From Muricoccus pecuniae (GTDB lineage Bacteria; Pseudomonadota; Alphaproteobacteria; Acetobacterales; Acetobacteraceae): a DNA stretch of 64,000 nt. Location: assembly GCF_014199205.1 (NCBI RefSeq), contig NZ_JACIJD010000003.1, positions 124,001 to 188,000 on the forward strand. Reading direction: 5' to 3'. The position numbers were made by a program, and so were the translations under genes. Positions 1 through 7,988 of this stretch are shown one piece after another. The first letter of the stretch is position 1, and every line of letters starts with the position of its first letter. Below the pieces are notes generated by a model. That model was not told the DNA's origin and searched no databases. It saw only the letters and a program-made list of their open reading frames with translations.

Positions 1-105
1 GGCGCGCGACGGCGCGCTAGGGGGTGCATGCCGGTGCTTCCGGCCGCGGGCGGCCCCCGCTAGGCTCCGTTTCCCCAGAGATACAAGAATGAGGAAACCT
101 CCGCC

Positions 106-1071
106 TTGCCCACTCTCCGCCGCTCGGAGCTGCTGAAGCTCGCCTCCCTCGCCGCCGCATCGGGGCTCGTCTCCCCCGCCCGCGCCGCCGACTTCCCCAC
201 GCGCCCCGTGGAGCTCGTCGTCCCCGCCTCGGCGGGCGGCGGCACGGATTCGCTCGCGCGGGCCTTCGCCGACAACGTGCGCCGCCACTCGCCCCATCCC
301 TTCGTCGTGCTGAACCGGCCTGGCGCGAGCGGGGCGGTGGGGATGGGCGAGGTGCTGAACGCCCGCCCGGACGGCTACAAGGTGTCCGTGGTGATCGCCG
401 AGCTGGCCATCCTCCCCTATCTCAACCAGATCCGCTTCTCCCCCGACGACTTCCGCATGATCGCGCGGCTGAACGCCGACCCCGCCTCCATCGTCGTGCG
501 GGCGGAGGCGCCCTGGAAGACGCTGGAGGAGTTCCTGGCCGATGCGCGCAAGCGCCCGGGCGAGATGACGGTGGGCGATTCCGGCGTCGGCTCCATCTGG
601 CACCTCTCCGCCGCGGCCATGGCGGAGAAGGCGGGGGTGAGCTTCCTGCACGTGCCCTTCGCGGGGGCCGCGCCCGGGATCGTCTCGCTGCTCGGCGGCC
701 ACCTGCAGGCCATGTGCACCAGCCCCGCCGAGGTGAGCGCCCATGTCCAGGGCGGCAAGCTGCGCCTGCTGACGATCATGTCCGACAGCCGGCTGGCGCC
801 CTATGATTCCGTGCCGACGCTGAAGGAGCTGGGCCACGACCTCTCCCTCGGCACCTGGCGCGGCTTCGGCGTGCCCAAGGCGACCCCGGATGCGGTGGTG
901 CAGGCCCTGGCCGCCATCACCCGCGCCACCGTGGCCGAGCCGGGCTTCCGGGAGGCGATGGGGCGAGCCAATCTCGGCTTCGCCTTCGCCGAGGCGGGGG
1001 AGTTCGATGCGGCTATCGCCCGCGACCGCGCGCTGTTCAAGCCGCTGATCGAGCGCCTGCGCCTCGCCTGA
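106..1071 (+). CDS. Bug/TctC-family periplasmic solute receptor
   Basis: A 321-residue extracytoplasmic receptor of the Bug (TctC) family, which binds carboxylates in the periplasm. The N-terminus has a twin-arginine-like signal (LRRSELLKLASLAAASG, cleavage likely after SPARA near residue 27), followed by the family hallmark of mature Bug proteins, FPTRPVELVVPASAGGGTD. The start is a TTG at 106, chosen because GAGGAAA lies at 91-97 with good spacing; the nearby ATG at 89 is out of frame. The length is normal for the family. No TctA/TctB permease genes are nearby, as is common for the many orphan Bug receptors of beta- and alphaproteobacteria. The ligand cannot be read from the sequence. Confidence 0.9.
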   Translation: MPTLRRSELLKLASLAAASGLVSPARAADFPTRPVELVVPASAGGGTDSLARAFADNVRRHSPHPFVVLNRPGASGAVGMGEVLNARPDGYKVSVVIAELAILPYLNQIRFSPDDFRMIARLNADPASIVVRAEAPWKTLEEFLADARKRPGEMTVGDSGVGSIWHLSAAAMAEKAGVSFLHVPFAGAAPGIVSLLGGHLQAMCTSPAEVSAHVQGGKLRLLTIMSDSRLAPYDSVPTLKELGHDLSLGTWRGFGVPKATPDAVVQALAAITRATVAEPGFREAMGRANLGFAFAEAGEFDAAIARDRALFKPLIERLRLA

Positions 1072-1172
1072 GGCGTGCCGGGCGGGGCCGTGATTGCGGA
1101 GGGCTTTCCCTTTCTGCCACGCTCCCCGCCTGGCAGAGGCGCCGCACAAGGCGCCCGCCCGGGAGGATCGCC

Positions 1173-2156
1173 ATGAAGGATCGTTCGCGAGCGGCCCTGC
1201 CGCGCCGCGCCCTGCTCGCGCTCGGCGGCGCCGGCCTCGCCGCGCCCGCCATCGCCCAGCCCGGCTTCCCCAACCGCCCGATCCGGCTGCTCGTGCCCTG
1301 GCCGCCGGGCGGCTCGGCGGACAGCCAGCTCCGCTCCCTCGCGGACGTGGCTACGCGGCTGCTCGGCCAGCCCGTCCTCGTCGAGAACCGCTCCGGCGCG
1401 CGCGGGCTGCTGGCGGCGCAGGCGCTGCTCCAGGCCGCGCCGGACGGCTACACCCTCGCCCAGCACCACCTCTCCGTGCTGCGCCACCCCTTCATGACGC
1501 GCGCGCGGAGCTGGGACCCCGTGGCGGACTTCACCCCCGTCATCGGCCTCACCGGCTGGCTCTTCGGCGTGGTGGTCCGGGCCGACAGCCCGATCCGGGA
1601 CTGGGAGGGCTATGTCGCCGCCGCCCGCGCGAGGCCGGGGACGATGACCTACTCCACCAGCGGCATCGGCACGAGCAACCACATCGCCATGGAGGACCTC
1701 TGCGCCCGGCTGGGCATCCAGATGGTGCACGTGCCCTTCCGCGGCACGACGGAGGGGGTGACGGCGCTGCTGGGCGGGCAGATCGACAGCATCGCCGACA
1801 CCTCCGCCTGGGTGCCGCAGGTGGAGGCGGGGCAGTTCCGCCTTCTCTGCGTCTGGTCCCCCGAGCGCGCCGCGCGCTTCCCCGCCGTGCCCACCCTGCG
1901 GGAGCAGGGGATCGACCTCGCCGTCACCTCGCCCTACGGCATCGCGGGGCCGAAGGGGATGGACCCCGGCATCGTCCGCGCCCTGCACGACGCCTTCCGC
2001 GCGGCGCTGACGAGCCCGGAGAACACCGCAGTGCGGGAGCGCTGGGACATGCCGCTCGCCTATCTCGACAGCGCCGCCTATGCCGGGTTCATCGCCAGCC
2101 GCACCGCCTATGAGAAGGAGATGGTGGCGCGGCTGAACCTCAGCGCCGATGGCTGA
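1173..2156 (+). CDS. Second Bug/TctC-family periplasmic solute receptor
   Basis: A 327-residue paralogue of the preceding gene, starting at ATG 1173 behind GGGAGG at about 1161-1166. The N-terminus again has an RR-containing, Tat-like signal (PRRALLALGGAGLAAPAIA). The mature protein opens with the Bug motif FPNRPIRLLVPWPPGGSAD. Conserved later blocks include the HVPFRGTTEGVTALLGGQID region that shapes the ligand cleft. The two receptors differ clearly in sequence, so this is not a recent duplication. The next gene is a dehydrogenase, which suggests an uptake-plus-catabolism locus, but no permease is visible and the ligand is unknown. Confidence 0.9.
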   Translation: MKDRSRAALPRRALLALGGAGLAAPAIAQPGFPNRPIRLLVPWPPGGSADSQLRSLADVATRLLGQPVLVENRSGARGLLAAQALLQAAPDGYTLAQHHLSVLRHPFMTRARSWDPVADFTPVIGLTGWLFGVVVRADSPIRDWEGYVAAARARPGTMTYSTSGIGTSNHIAMEDLCARLGIQMVHVPFRGTTEGVTALLGGQIDSIADTSAWVPQVEAGQFRLLCVWSPERAARFPAVPTLREQGIDLAVTSPYGIAGPKGMDPGIVRALHDAFRAALTSPENTAVRERWDMPLAYLDSAAYAGFIASRTAYEKEMVARLNLSADG

Positions 2157-2239
2157 TCCCGGCATGGCGGGCATGCCCTGACCGCCGCGATGCCGGCCGC
2201 CTCCCCGCGCGTTCCCCCATGGGAATTGAGGAGGCCGGC

Positions 2240-3004
2240 ATGGCAGGGTTCGAGGGCAGGGTCGCGATCATCACCGGCGCGGGGTCCGGCATGGGGGAGG
2301 CCACCGCGCGCCGCCTCTCGCGGGACGGCCTCGCGGTGGTGCTCGCCGGCCGCGGGCGGGAGAAGCTGGAGCGGGTGGCGGGCGCGCTGCCGCCCGAGCG
2401 GACCCTCGTCGTCGAAGCCGATGTCTCGGAGGAAGAGGCCTGCACCCGCCTCGTCGAGCGCGCGCTGGAGCGCTTCGGCCGGCTGGACGTGCTGGTGAAC
2501 AATGCCGGCACCGTCGTCACCGGCCCGCTGGCCGAGGCCAGCACCGCCGACTGGCGCAAGGTCATGGGCACGGACCTCGATGGCGTGTTCTTCCTCAGCC
2601 GCGCCGCCATCCCGCACCTGGTCGCGACGGGCGGGAACATCGTGAACGTCTCCTCCGTCTCCGGCCTAGGCGGGGACTGGGACATGAGCATCTACAACGC
2701 CGCCAAGGGCGGGGTGACGAACCTCACCCGCGCCCTCGCGCTGGAGCTCGGCCCCAAGGGCGTACGGGTAAACGCGGTGAATCCGAGCCTGACCGTCACC
2801 GACATGACGAAGGACATGATGGGGGACGAGAAGCTGCTGGCGAAGTTCGCCGAGCGCATCCCCCTCGGCCGCCCCGCCCAGCCGGAGGAGGTGGCGGATG
2901 TCATCGCCTTCCTCGCCGGGCCCGACGCGCGCTTCGTGAACGGCGTGAACCTGCCCGTGGATGGCGGCCTCTCCGCCTCGAACGGCCAGCCGCCGCAGGC
3001 CTGA
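2240..3004 (+). CDS. SDR-family NAD(P)-dependent oxidoreductase
   Basis: A classical short-chain dehydrogenase/reductase of 254 residues. The Rossmann nucleotide-binding motif TGAGSGMG is at residues 12-19, NNAG at 87-90, the catalytic serine in NVSS at 138-139, and the YNAAK catalytic Tyr152/Lys156 pair. The start chosen is ATG 2240 because GAGGAGG sits at 2228-2234; an in-frame ATG at 2219 lies upstream of this ribosome-binding site and is rejected. FabG-like overall, but the locus (Bug receptors upstream, sugar kinase downstream) points to catabolism rather than fatty-acid synthesis. The substrate is not deducible. Confidence 0.9.
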   Translation: MAGFEGRVAIITGAGSGMGEATARRLSRDGLAVVLAGRGREKLERVAGALPPERTLVVEADVSEEEACTRLVERALERFGRLDVLVNNAGTVVTGPLAEASTADWRKVMGTDLDGVFFLSRAAIPHLVATGGNIVNVSSVSGLGGDWDMSIYNAAKGGVTNLTRALALELGPKGVRVNAVNPSLTVTDMTKDMMGDEKLLAKFAERIPLGRPAQPEEVADVIAFLAGPDARFVNGVNLPVDGGLSASNGQPPQA

Positions 3005-3072
3005 GGCCGGCCGGCCAGGGCTGGTGGAGGGGGCTGGTGGAGGGGGGCGGCGGCGAAAGCCGGCGCGGGCGC

Positions 3073-3345
3073 TCAGCCGCGCACGAAGACGACCAGCCCG
3101 CCGCGCCGGCGCACGTCGAAGCCCGTGGGGATGGTCAGCCGGTCCTGCCAGGTGACCATCCGCCGCGCCACTTCCCGCGCGAGCGGCACGGAGAGCGCGA
3201 GCGCCAGCAGGGCGAAGCCGAGATAGGCCTGCCCGGCCGCGCGCAGCGGGGCCCCGTGCGGCACGAGAAGGGTGGCGAGGATCACGGCGCCGCCGAGCAG
3301 CACGGAGAGAAGGGGCAGGAAAACCGCCGCGGCCACTCGCGTCAT
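3073..3345 (-). CDS. Small two-helix membrane protein, unknown function
   Basis: A 90-residue protein with two predicted transmembrane helices: residues about 4-26 (rich in A, V, L) and a second around GQAYLGFALLALALSVPLA. The C-terminal part is polar and basic (RRMVTWQDRLTIP...DVRRRGG). The start is placed at the second in-frame ATG (3345) because GGAGGG precedes it on the minus strand; an ATG five codons upstream overlaps that site. It is convergent with the upstream SDR and divergent from the kinase. I do not recognise the family. Confidence 0.65.
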   Translation of the reverse strand: MTRVAAAVFLPLLSVLLGGAVILATLLVPHGAPLRAAGQAYLGFALLALALSVPLAREVARRMVTWQDRLTIPTGFDVRRRGGLVVFVRG

Positions 3346-3438
3346 CGCACAACCCTCCACGGCCCGCGCCCTGGCGGTGCATCGGACGAAGGAACGGGTT
3401 CACGGCGCCCCGGGTTGCCCTGAGCGCGGGGCGGCGCC

Positions 3439-4332
3439 ATGCCGGTCCTCATGCGCGTCACCGTCTTCGGCTCCGCCAATGCCGACCTGGTCTTCCCCGT
3501 GCCCGAGCTGCCGGCGGCGGGCCGCACCGTGCTGGGCGGCGCCTGGCGGGCCGCGCCGGGCGGCAAGGGCGCGAACCAGGCCGTGGCGGCGGCGCGGGAC
3601 GGCGCCGCCCTGCGCTTCGCGGGCGCGGTGGGGCGCGACTTCCTGGCCGGCCTGGCCCTCTCGGCGCTCCGGGATGCCGGGGCCGACCTCTCCGCGGTGG
3701 TCGAGGTGGAGGCGCCCACCGGCGCGGCCGCCATCTGCGTGGACCCGCAGGGGCGCAACCAGATCGCGGTCTCCCCCGGCGCCAACGCGCTCGCCCGCGC
3801 GGCCGGGGTGCCGCCGCTGGCGCCGGGCGAGATCGTCCTGATGCAGATGGAGGTGCCGCCAGAGGAGAACGCCGCGCTCATCCTCCGCGCCCGGGCCGAA
3901 GGGGCGCTGCCGGTCCTCAACCTCGCCCCGGCCGGGCCGCTGGACCCCGCGGCGCTGCGCGCGCTGCACCTGCTGGTGGCGAACGAGCACGAGGCCGCCT
4001 GGCTCGCCGCCCGGCTGGGCTGCGCGGCGGATGCCGTCGCCCTGCACGGCGCACTCGGGATCACGGTCGCCGTCACCCTCGGCGAGCGCGGCGCCGAGGC
4101 CGCGGGTGCCGGGGGGCGCCACACCATCCCGGCCTTCCCCGCCCGGGCGATCGACACCACCGGCGCCGGGGATTGCTGGTGCGGCGTGCTGGCCGCCTCC
4201 CTCTCCTGCGGGGCGCCGCTGGAGGGGGCCATGCGCCGGGCCTCGGCCGCGGCCTCCATCGCCGTCTCCCGCCCGGGCGCGGCGGATGCGATGCCGCGCG
4301 CGGAGGAGACGGACCGGCTGCTCGGCGGCTAG
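3439..4332 (+). CDS. rbsK: PfkB-family ribokinase
   Basis: A 297-residue PfkB-fold sugar kinase that would phosphorylate ribose or a related pentose/nucleoside with ATP. Signature 1 is seen as PGGKGANQAVAAAR near residues 34-47, and the C-terminal anion-hole and catalytic-base motif as DTTGAGDCWCG. The N-terminal GSANADLVFPVPELP is typical of ribokinases. The start at 3439 has no clear Shine-Dalgarno; MRVTVFG four codons later is an equally good alternative. Its TAG stop (4330-4332) lies within the first bases of the 107-bp CTAG-ended repeat. The sugar specificity is inferred from family resemblance only. Confidence 0.8.
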   Translation: MPVLMRVTVFGSANADLVFPVPELPAAGRTVLGGAWRAAPGGKGANQAVAAARDGAALRFAGAVGRDFLAGLALSALRDAGADLSAVVEVEAPTGAAAICVDPQGRNQIAVSPGANALARAAGVPPLAPGEIVLMQMEVPPEENAALILRARAEGALPVLNLAPAGPLDPAALRALHLLVANEHEAAWLAARLGCAADAVALHGALGITVAVTLGERGAEAAGAGGRHTIPAFPARAIDTTGAGDCWCGVLAASLSCGAPLEGAMRRASAAASIAVSRPGAADAMPRAEETDRLLGG

Positions 4333-4435
4333 AGCATTTTCTGGCCGGGTGGAATCACCCGGCGGCTCGGAAAATGCGACGAAGCAAGAGGCTGGATTGG
4401 TTACCGTGAGCCAAGGCGAACGGAAACTGCTCTAG
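4329..4435. repeat. 107-bp CTAG-ended palindromic intergenic element, copy 1
   Basis: The element begins CTAGAGCATTTTC and ends GAAACTGCTCTAG, so its ends are inverted repeats. An inner hairpin GCCGGGTG/CACCCGGC and GCATTTTC/GAAAATGC arms are present. Its reverse complement matches 36938-37044 over the whole 107 bp with 11 mismatches by hand alignment (96/107). It fills the gap between two convergent genes, and its terminal TAGs are the stop codons of both the ribokinase (4330-4332) and mrp (minus strand, 4432-4434). It resembles REP/BIME-type elements and may work as a bidirectional terminator. Confidence 0.85.
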
Positions 4436-5553
4436 TCCACCACGATCCGCGGCCCGCCCGCCCTGGCCCCGCCCGCCTTCGCCCAGACCCGGTCGGCAAT
4501 GGCGCGGTAGGCGCGCGCCTCCGCCGAATCGGGCATGGCCAGCACCACGGGGCGCCCGGCATCGGCGTGCTCGCGGATGGAGAGGGTCAGCGGCAGCTCG
4601 CCCAGGAACTCCACTCCCAGCCGGTCCGCCTCGGCGCGGGCGCCGCCATGGCCGAAGACCTCGCTGCGGTGGTTGCAGTTGGGGCAGCAGAAGTAGCTCA
4701 TGTTCTCGATCAGCCCGAGGACGGGCACGTTCACCTTCTCGAACATGCGGATGCCGCGGCGGGCATCGAGCAGCGCCACGTCCTGCGGGGTGGAGACGAT
4801 CACCGCCCCGCGCAGCGCCACTCGCTGGGACATGGTGAGCTGCGTGTCGCCCGTGCCCGGTGGCATGTCCACCACCATCACGTCCAGCGCGCCCCACTCC
4901 ACCTGGGACATCATCTGCTCCAGCGCGCCCATCACCATCGGGCCGCGCCAGACCATCGGCGTCTCCTGGTCTACCAGGAAACCGATGGACATGGCCTTCA
5001 GCCCCCAGCGCTCGATGGGGATGATGCGGTTGCCCGCGGCCAGCGGCTTCTCATGCGCGCCGAGCATCTGGGGGAGGGAGGGGCCGTAGATGTCGGCGTC
5101 CAGCAACCCGACGCGCAGGCCCTTTCCGGCCAGCGCCACGGCGAGGTTCACCGCGGTGGTGGACTTGCCCACCCCGCCCTTGCCGGAGGCCACGGCGATC
5201 ACCGCGCCCACCTCGCCCAGCAGCATCCCGCCGCGCGGCCCCGCCTGGGGACCCGCCTGGGGACCTGGCTGGGCAGCCGGCTGCGGGGCAGGGGAGGGGG
5301 TAGCCCGGTGCGCGGTGAGCACCGCGCTGGCCGAGATCACGCCCCGCACCCCGCGCGCCGCCGCCTCGGCCGCGGCGCGCACCGGCTCGAACTCCCGCGC
5401 CCGCTCGCGGGGCACCGAAATCTCGACCTGAACCATGCCGTCGCGCACCGCGACCCCGCCGACCATGCCGGCCGAGACGATGTCGCGCCCGGTCGCCGGC
5501 TCCCTCACGCCCGCCAGCGCCGCCCGCACCGCCGCCTCCAGACCGCTCACCAT
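4432..5553 (-). CDS. mrp: Mrp/ApbC-type Fe-S cluster carrier ATPase
   Basis: A 373-residue Mrp/NBP35-family P-loop ATPase that carries and delivers Fe-S clusters in the cytosol. An N-terminal MIP18/DUF59-like domain (residues 1-80) is followed by a Pro/Gln/Gly linker (84-108), the deviant Walker A GKGGVGKST (124-132), and the cluster-binding CPNC pair (Cys290/Cys293), all in the expected order. The start is ATG at 5553, the first residue of the conserved domain; the upstream in-frame extension to 5769 would run into hflK and is rejected. It is divergent from hflK across 150 bp. The stop codon is contributed by the 107-bp repeat. Confidence 0.92.
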   Translation of the reverse strand: MVSGLEAAVRAALAGVREPATGRDIVSAGMVGGVAVRDGMVQVEISVPRERAREFEPVRAAAEAAARGVRGVISASAVLTAHRATPSPAPQPAAQPGPQAGPQAGPRGGMLLGEVGAVIAVASGKGGVGKSTTAVNLAVALAGKGLRVGLLDADIYGPSLPQMLGAHEKPLAAGNRIIPIERWGLKAMSIGFLVDQETPMVWRGPMVMGALEQMMSQVEWGALDVMVVDMPPGTGDTQLTMSQRVALRGAVIVSTPQDVALLDARRGIRMFEKVNVPVLGLIENMSYFCCPNCNHRSEVFGHGGARAEADRLGVEFLGELPLTLSIREHADAGRPVVLAMPDSAEARAYRAIADRVWAKAGGARAGGPRIVVD

Positions 5554-5703
5554 CGCTTGAAAACCCCCGTGACCCGGCCAAGATGGCCCTGTGCGCGGCC
5601 CCTTCCCCGCTTGGGTGAGGCTGGCCGCGAATGCCATATGGGCGGCCCCCGGCCCGCGCAAGCGGAAGGGGGCGCCCCGACATTGAGGGAGAGTGAACGG
5701 CCC

Positions 5704-6921
5704 ATGCCGTGGAACAGCAGCGGCGGACCGAGCCCCTGGGGATCCCCCGGAGGCGGCAACCGTCCGCAAGGCCCCTGGGGGACCCCGCCCCCGGGCGGGA
5801 GTGGCGGCGGCCGTGGTCCTGATCTCGACGATGCGATTCGCCAGGCGCAGGAGGCGGTGCGCCGCTGGCTGCCCCGCCGCGCCGGCAGCGCGGGCGGCTC
5901 GGGCGGGAAGGGGCTGGCGGTGCTCGCCGTCCTCGCCCTCGCGGCCTGGGGCGCCTCGGGCTTCTACCGCGTCCAGCCGGATGAGCAGGGCGTGGTCATG
6001 CGCTTCGGCGCCTTCAACCGCACCACCCCGCCCGGCCTGAACTACCGCATCCCCTGGCCGGTCGAGAGCGTGACGACGCCGCGCGTGACGCGCATCAACC
6101 GCGTCGATGTCGGCTTCCGCAGCGCCGTCGATTCGGGCGCCATCGCCCAGCGCCCCACCCCCAGCCGCGACGTGCTGGAGGAGAGCATGATGCTTACGGG
6201 CGACGAGAACATCATCGACATCGACTTCGCCGTGTTCTGGCGCATTCGCGACGCCGGCGAGTACCTGTTCAACACGCGCAACCCCGAGGTGACGGTCAAG
6301 TCCGCCGCCGAGAGCATGATGCGCGAGGTCATCGGCCGCACCCCGATCCAGCCCGCGCTGACCGAGGCGCGCGCCCAGATCGAGCAGCAGGTCCGCCTCG
6401 GCACCCAGGCGGTGCTCGACCAGTACAAGGCGGGGGTGGAGATCACCCAGGTCCAGCTCCAGAAGGTCGATCCGCCGAATGCCGTGATCGAGGCCTTCCG
6501 CGACGTCCAGCGCGCCGCCGCCGACCGCGAGCGCGCCCGCAACGAGGCCGAGGCCTACCGCAACGACATCATCCCCCGCGCGCGCGGCGAGGCGGAGCGG
6601 ATGGTGCAGGAGGCGCAGGGCCAGAAGGACAGCCAGGTCGCCCGCGCCCGCGGCGAGGCCGGGCGCTTCATCTCCGTCCTCTCCTCCTACCAGGTGGCGC
6701 GGGATGTCACGGTGCGCCGGATCTATCTGGAGACGATGGAGGAGATCCTCCGGAAGAACCCGAAGATCATCGTGGATGATCGCCTGCAGGGCCTCGTGCC
6801 CCTGCTGAATCTCGACGGCGGGCGTACGCCGCCATCGCCGCCGCGCAATCCCGCGGCACCCGCGGCCGGTGCCGCCGCCACCCAGGCGCCGCGACAGGTG
6901 CCGCAGGGGACCGCCCGATGA
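5704..6921 (+). CDS. hflK: FtsH protease modulator HflK
   Basis: A 405-residue SPFH-family membrane protein that with HflC forms the large periplasmic complex surrounding the FtsH protease. It has a Gly/Pro-rich N-terminus (residues 1-35), a single membrane helix around GLAVLAVLALAAWGASG, then the SPFH/band-7 domain starting VQPDEQGVVMRFGAF and a long helical stalk rich in Arg/Glu/Ala. The start is ATG 5704 with GAGGGAGAG at 5685-5693. The stop overlaps the hflC start (ATGA), so the two are translationally coupled. Confidence 0.95.
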   Translation: MPWNSSGGPSPWGSPGGGNRPQGPWGTPPPGGSGGGRGPDLDDAIRQAQEAVRRWLPRRAGSAGGSGGKGLAVLAVLALAAWGASGFYRVQPDEQGVVMRFGAFNRTTPPGLNYRIPWPVESVTTPRVTRINRVDVGFRSAVDSGAIAQRPTPSRDVLEESMMLTGDENIIDIDFAVFWRIRDAGEYLFNTRNPEVTVKSAAESMMREVIGRTPIQPALTEARAQIEQQVRLGTQAVLDQYKAGVEITQVQLQKVDPPNAVIEAFRDVQRAAADRERARNEAEAYRNDIIPRARGEAERMVQEAQGQKDSQVARARGEAGRFISVLSSYQVARDVTVRRIYLETMEEILRKNPKIIVDDRLQGLVPLLNLDGGRTPPSPPRNPAAPAAGAAATQAPRQVPQGTAR

Positions 6922-7793
6922 ACCGCCTCACCCTCGCCGCCATCGCGGCCGCGGTCGTGATCGTCACGGCTGTCTCTTCGCTCTTCACCGTGCACCAGAC
7001 ACAGCAGGTGCTGATCACGCAGTTCGGCGAGCCCAAGCGCGTGATCCAGGAGCCGGGTCTGCACGCGAAGATCCCCTTCATCCAGAGCGTCATCGCGCTG
7101 GACCGCCGCCTCCTCGACTACGAGGCGCCGGGCGAGGAGGTGATCCTCAACGACCAGCGCCGGCTGATCGTGGACAGCTTCACCCGCTTCCGCATCACCG
7201 ACCCGCTGCTCTTCTTCCAGACCGTCGGCGTGGCCGAGAACGGCATCCGCGGCCGCCTCGCCTCCATCGTGTCCTCCTCGCTCCGGCGGGTGCTCGGTAA
7301 CGAAGCGCTTCTGAACGTGCTCTCCGCCCGGCGCCTGCAGATCATGAACGAGATCCGGGACCAGGTGAATCGCGAGGCCGCCCGCTTCGGCATCGCGGTG
7401 GAGGATGTCCGCATCCGCCGCGCCGACCTGCCGGAGGAGAACACTCAGGCCATCCTCTCGCGCATGCAGTCCGAGCGCGAGCGCGTGGCGCGCGAGGCGC
7501 GGGCCGAGGGCGCGGAGCAGGGCGCCCGCATCCGCGCCGCGGCCGACCGCGACCGCACCGTGCTGCTGGCCGAGGCGACAGCCCAGGCCGACATCCTGCG
7601 CGGCCAGGGCGAGCAGGAAGCCATCCGCACCTTCGCGGACGCCTTCCAGCGCGACCCCGAGTTCTTCGGCTTCTGGCGCAGCATGCAGGCCTATCGCGAG
7701 GCCTTCTCCGAGGGTGGCGAGACGCGCCTCCTCCTCTCCCCGGAGAATGAGTTCTTCCGTTACTTCCGCGATATCCCGGGCAGCACGCGCTGA
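6918..7793 (+). CDS. hflC: FtsH protease modulator HflC
   Basis: A 291-residue SPFH-family partner of HflK. An N-terminal signal-anchor helix (about residues 3-24) leads into HQTQQVLITQFGEPKRVI, the band-7 opening. The middle holds the conserved VEDVRIRRADLPEE segment and an Arg/Ala/Glu helical stalk. The C-terminus carries the ...FGFWRSMQAYREAF motif typical of HflC. The ATG overlaps the hflK stop by ATGA. A strong hairpin terminator follows at 7818, so hflKC appear to end one transcript while the protease gene follows separately. Confidence 0.95.
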   Translation: MNRLTLAAIAAAVVIVTAVSSLFTVHQTQQVLITQFGEPKRVIQEPGLHAKIPFIQSVIALDRRLLDYEAPGEEVILNDQRRLIVDSFTRFRITDPLLFFQTVGVAENGIRGRLASIVSSSLRRVLGNEALLNVLSARRLQIMNEIRDQVNREAARFGIAVEDVRIRRADLPEENTQAILSRMQSERERVAREARAEGAEQGARIRAAADRDRTVLLAEATAQADILRGQGEQEAIRTFADAFQRDPEFFGFWRSMQAYREAFSEGGETRLLLSPENEFFRYFRDIPGSTR

Positions 7794-7817
7794 CCGGAAG
7801 CGCGGCGACGTGGTGGC

Positions 7818-7848
7818 GGCCCGCCCCTGGGAAGGGGCGGGCCGTTTC
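7818..7848 (+). terminator. Intrinsic terminator after hflC
   Basis: A perfect 10-bp GC stem, GGCCCGCCCC (7818-7827) pairing with GGGGCGGGCC (7834-7843) around a 6-base loop, followed by GTTTCC. It lies 24 bp past the hflC stop and ahead of the DegP-like gene. Confidence 0.75.
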
Positions 7849-7988
7849 CGTTTCCCCACCCAGCCGTGATCGCCCCCGTCGCCCTTTGTAACAGGCGGGG
7901 CCTTTCGTCCTGCCCTGAATGGTCCAATCTGCCGGCAGACGCCCCCCGGCGCGGCCCCGCGCCTCCGGTCCCGCGTCCCGGCCACACG

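Noticed and set aside
1-20. Tail of an upstream gene ending TAG at 18-20
   Set aside because: Too few codons remain to tell coding from chance.
801-2174. Long minus-strand open frame (457 codons) over the Bug receptor genes
   Set aside because: Arg/Gly/Ala-rich translation with no motif, lying opposite two clear receptors; an artefact of high GC.
4567-5703. Plus-strand extension upstream of hflK
   Set aside because: It overlaps mrp on the other strand and gives His/Arg-rich text; the real hflK start at 5704 has a good ribosome-binding site.
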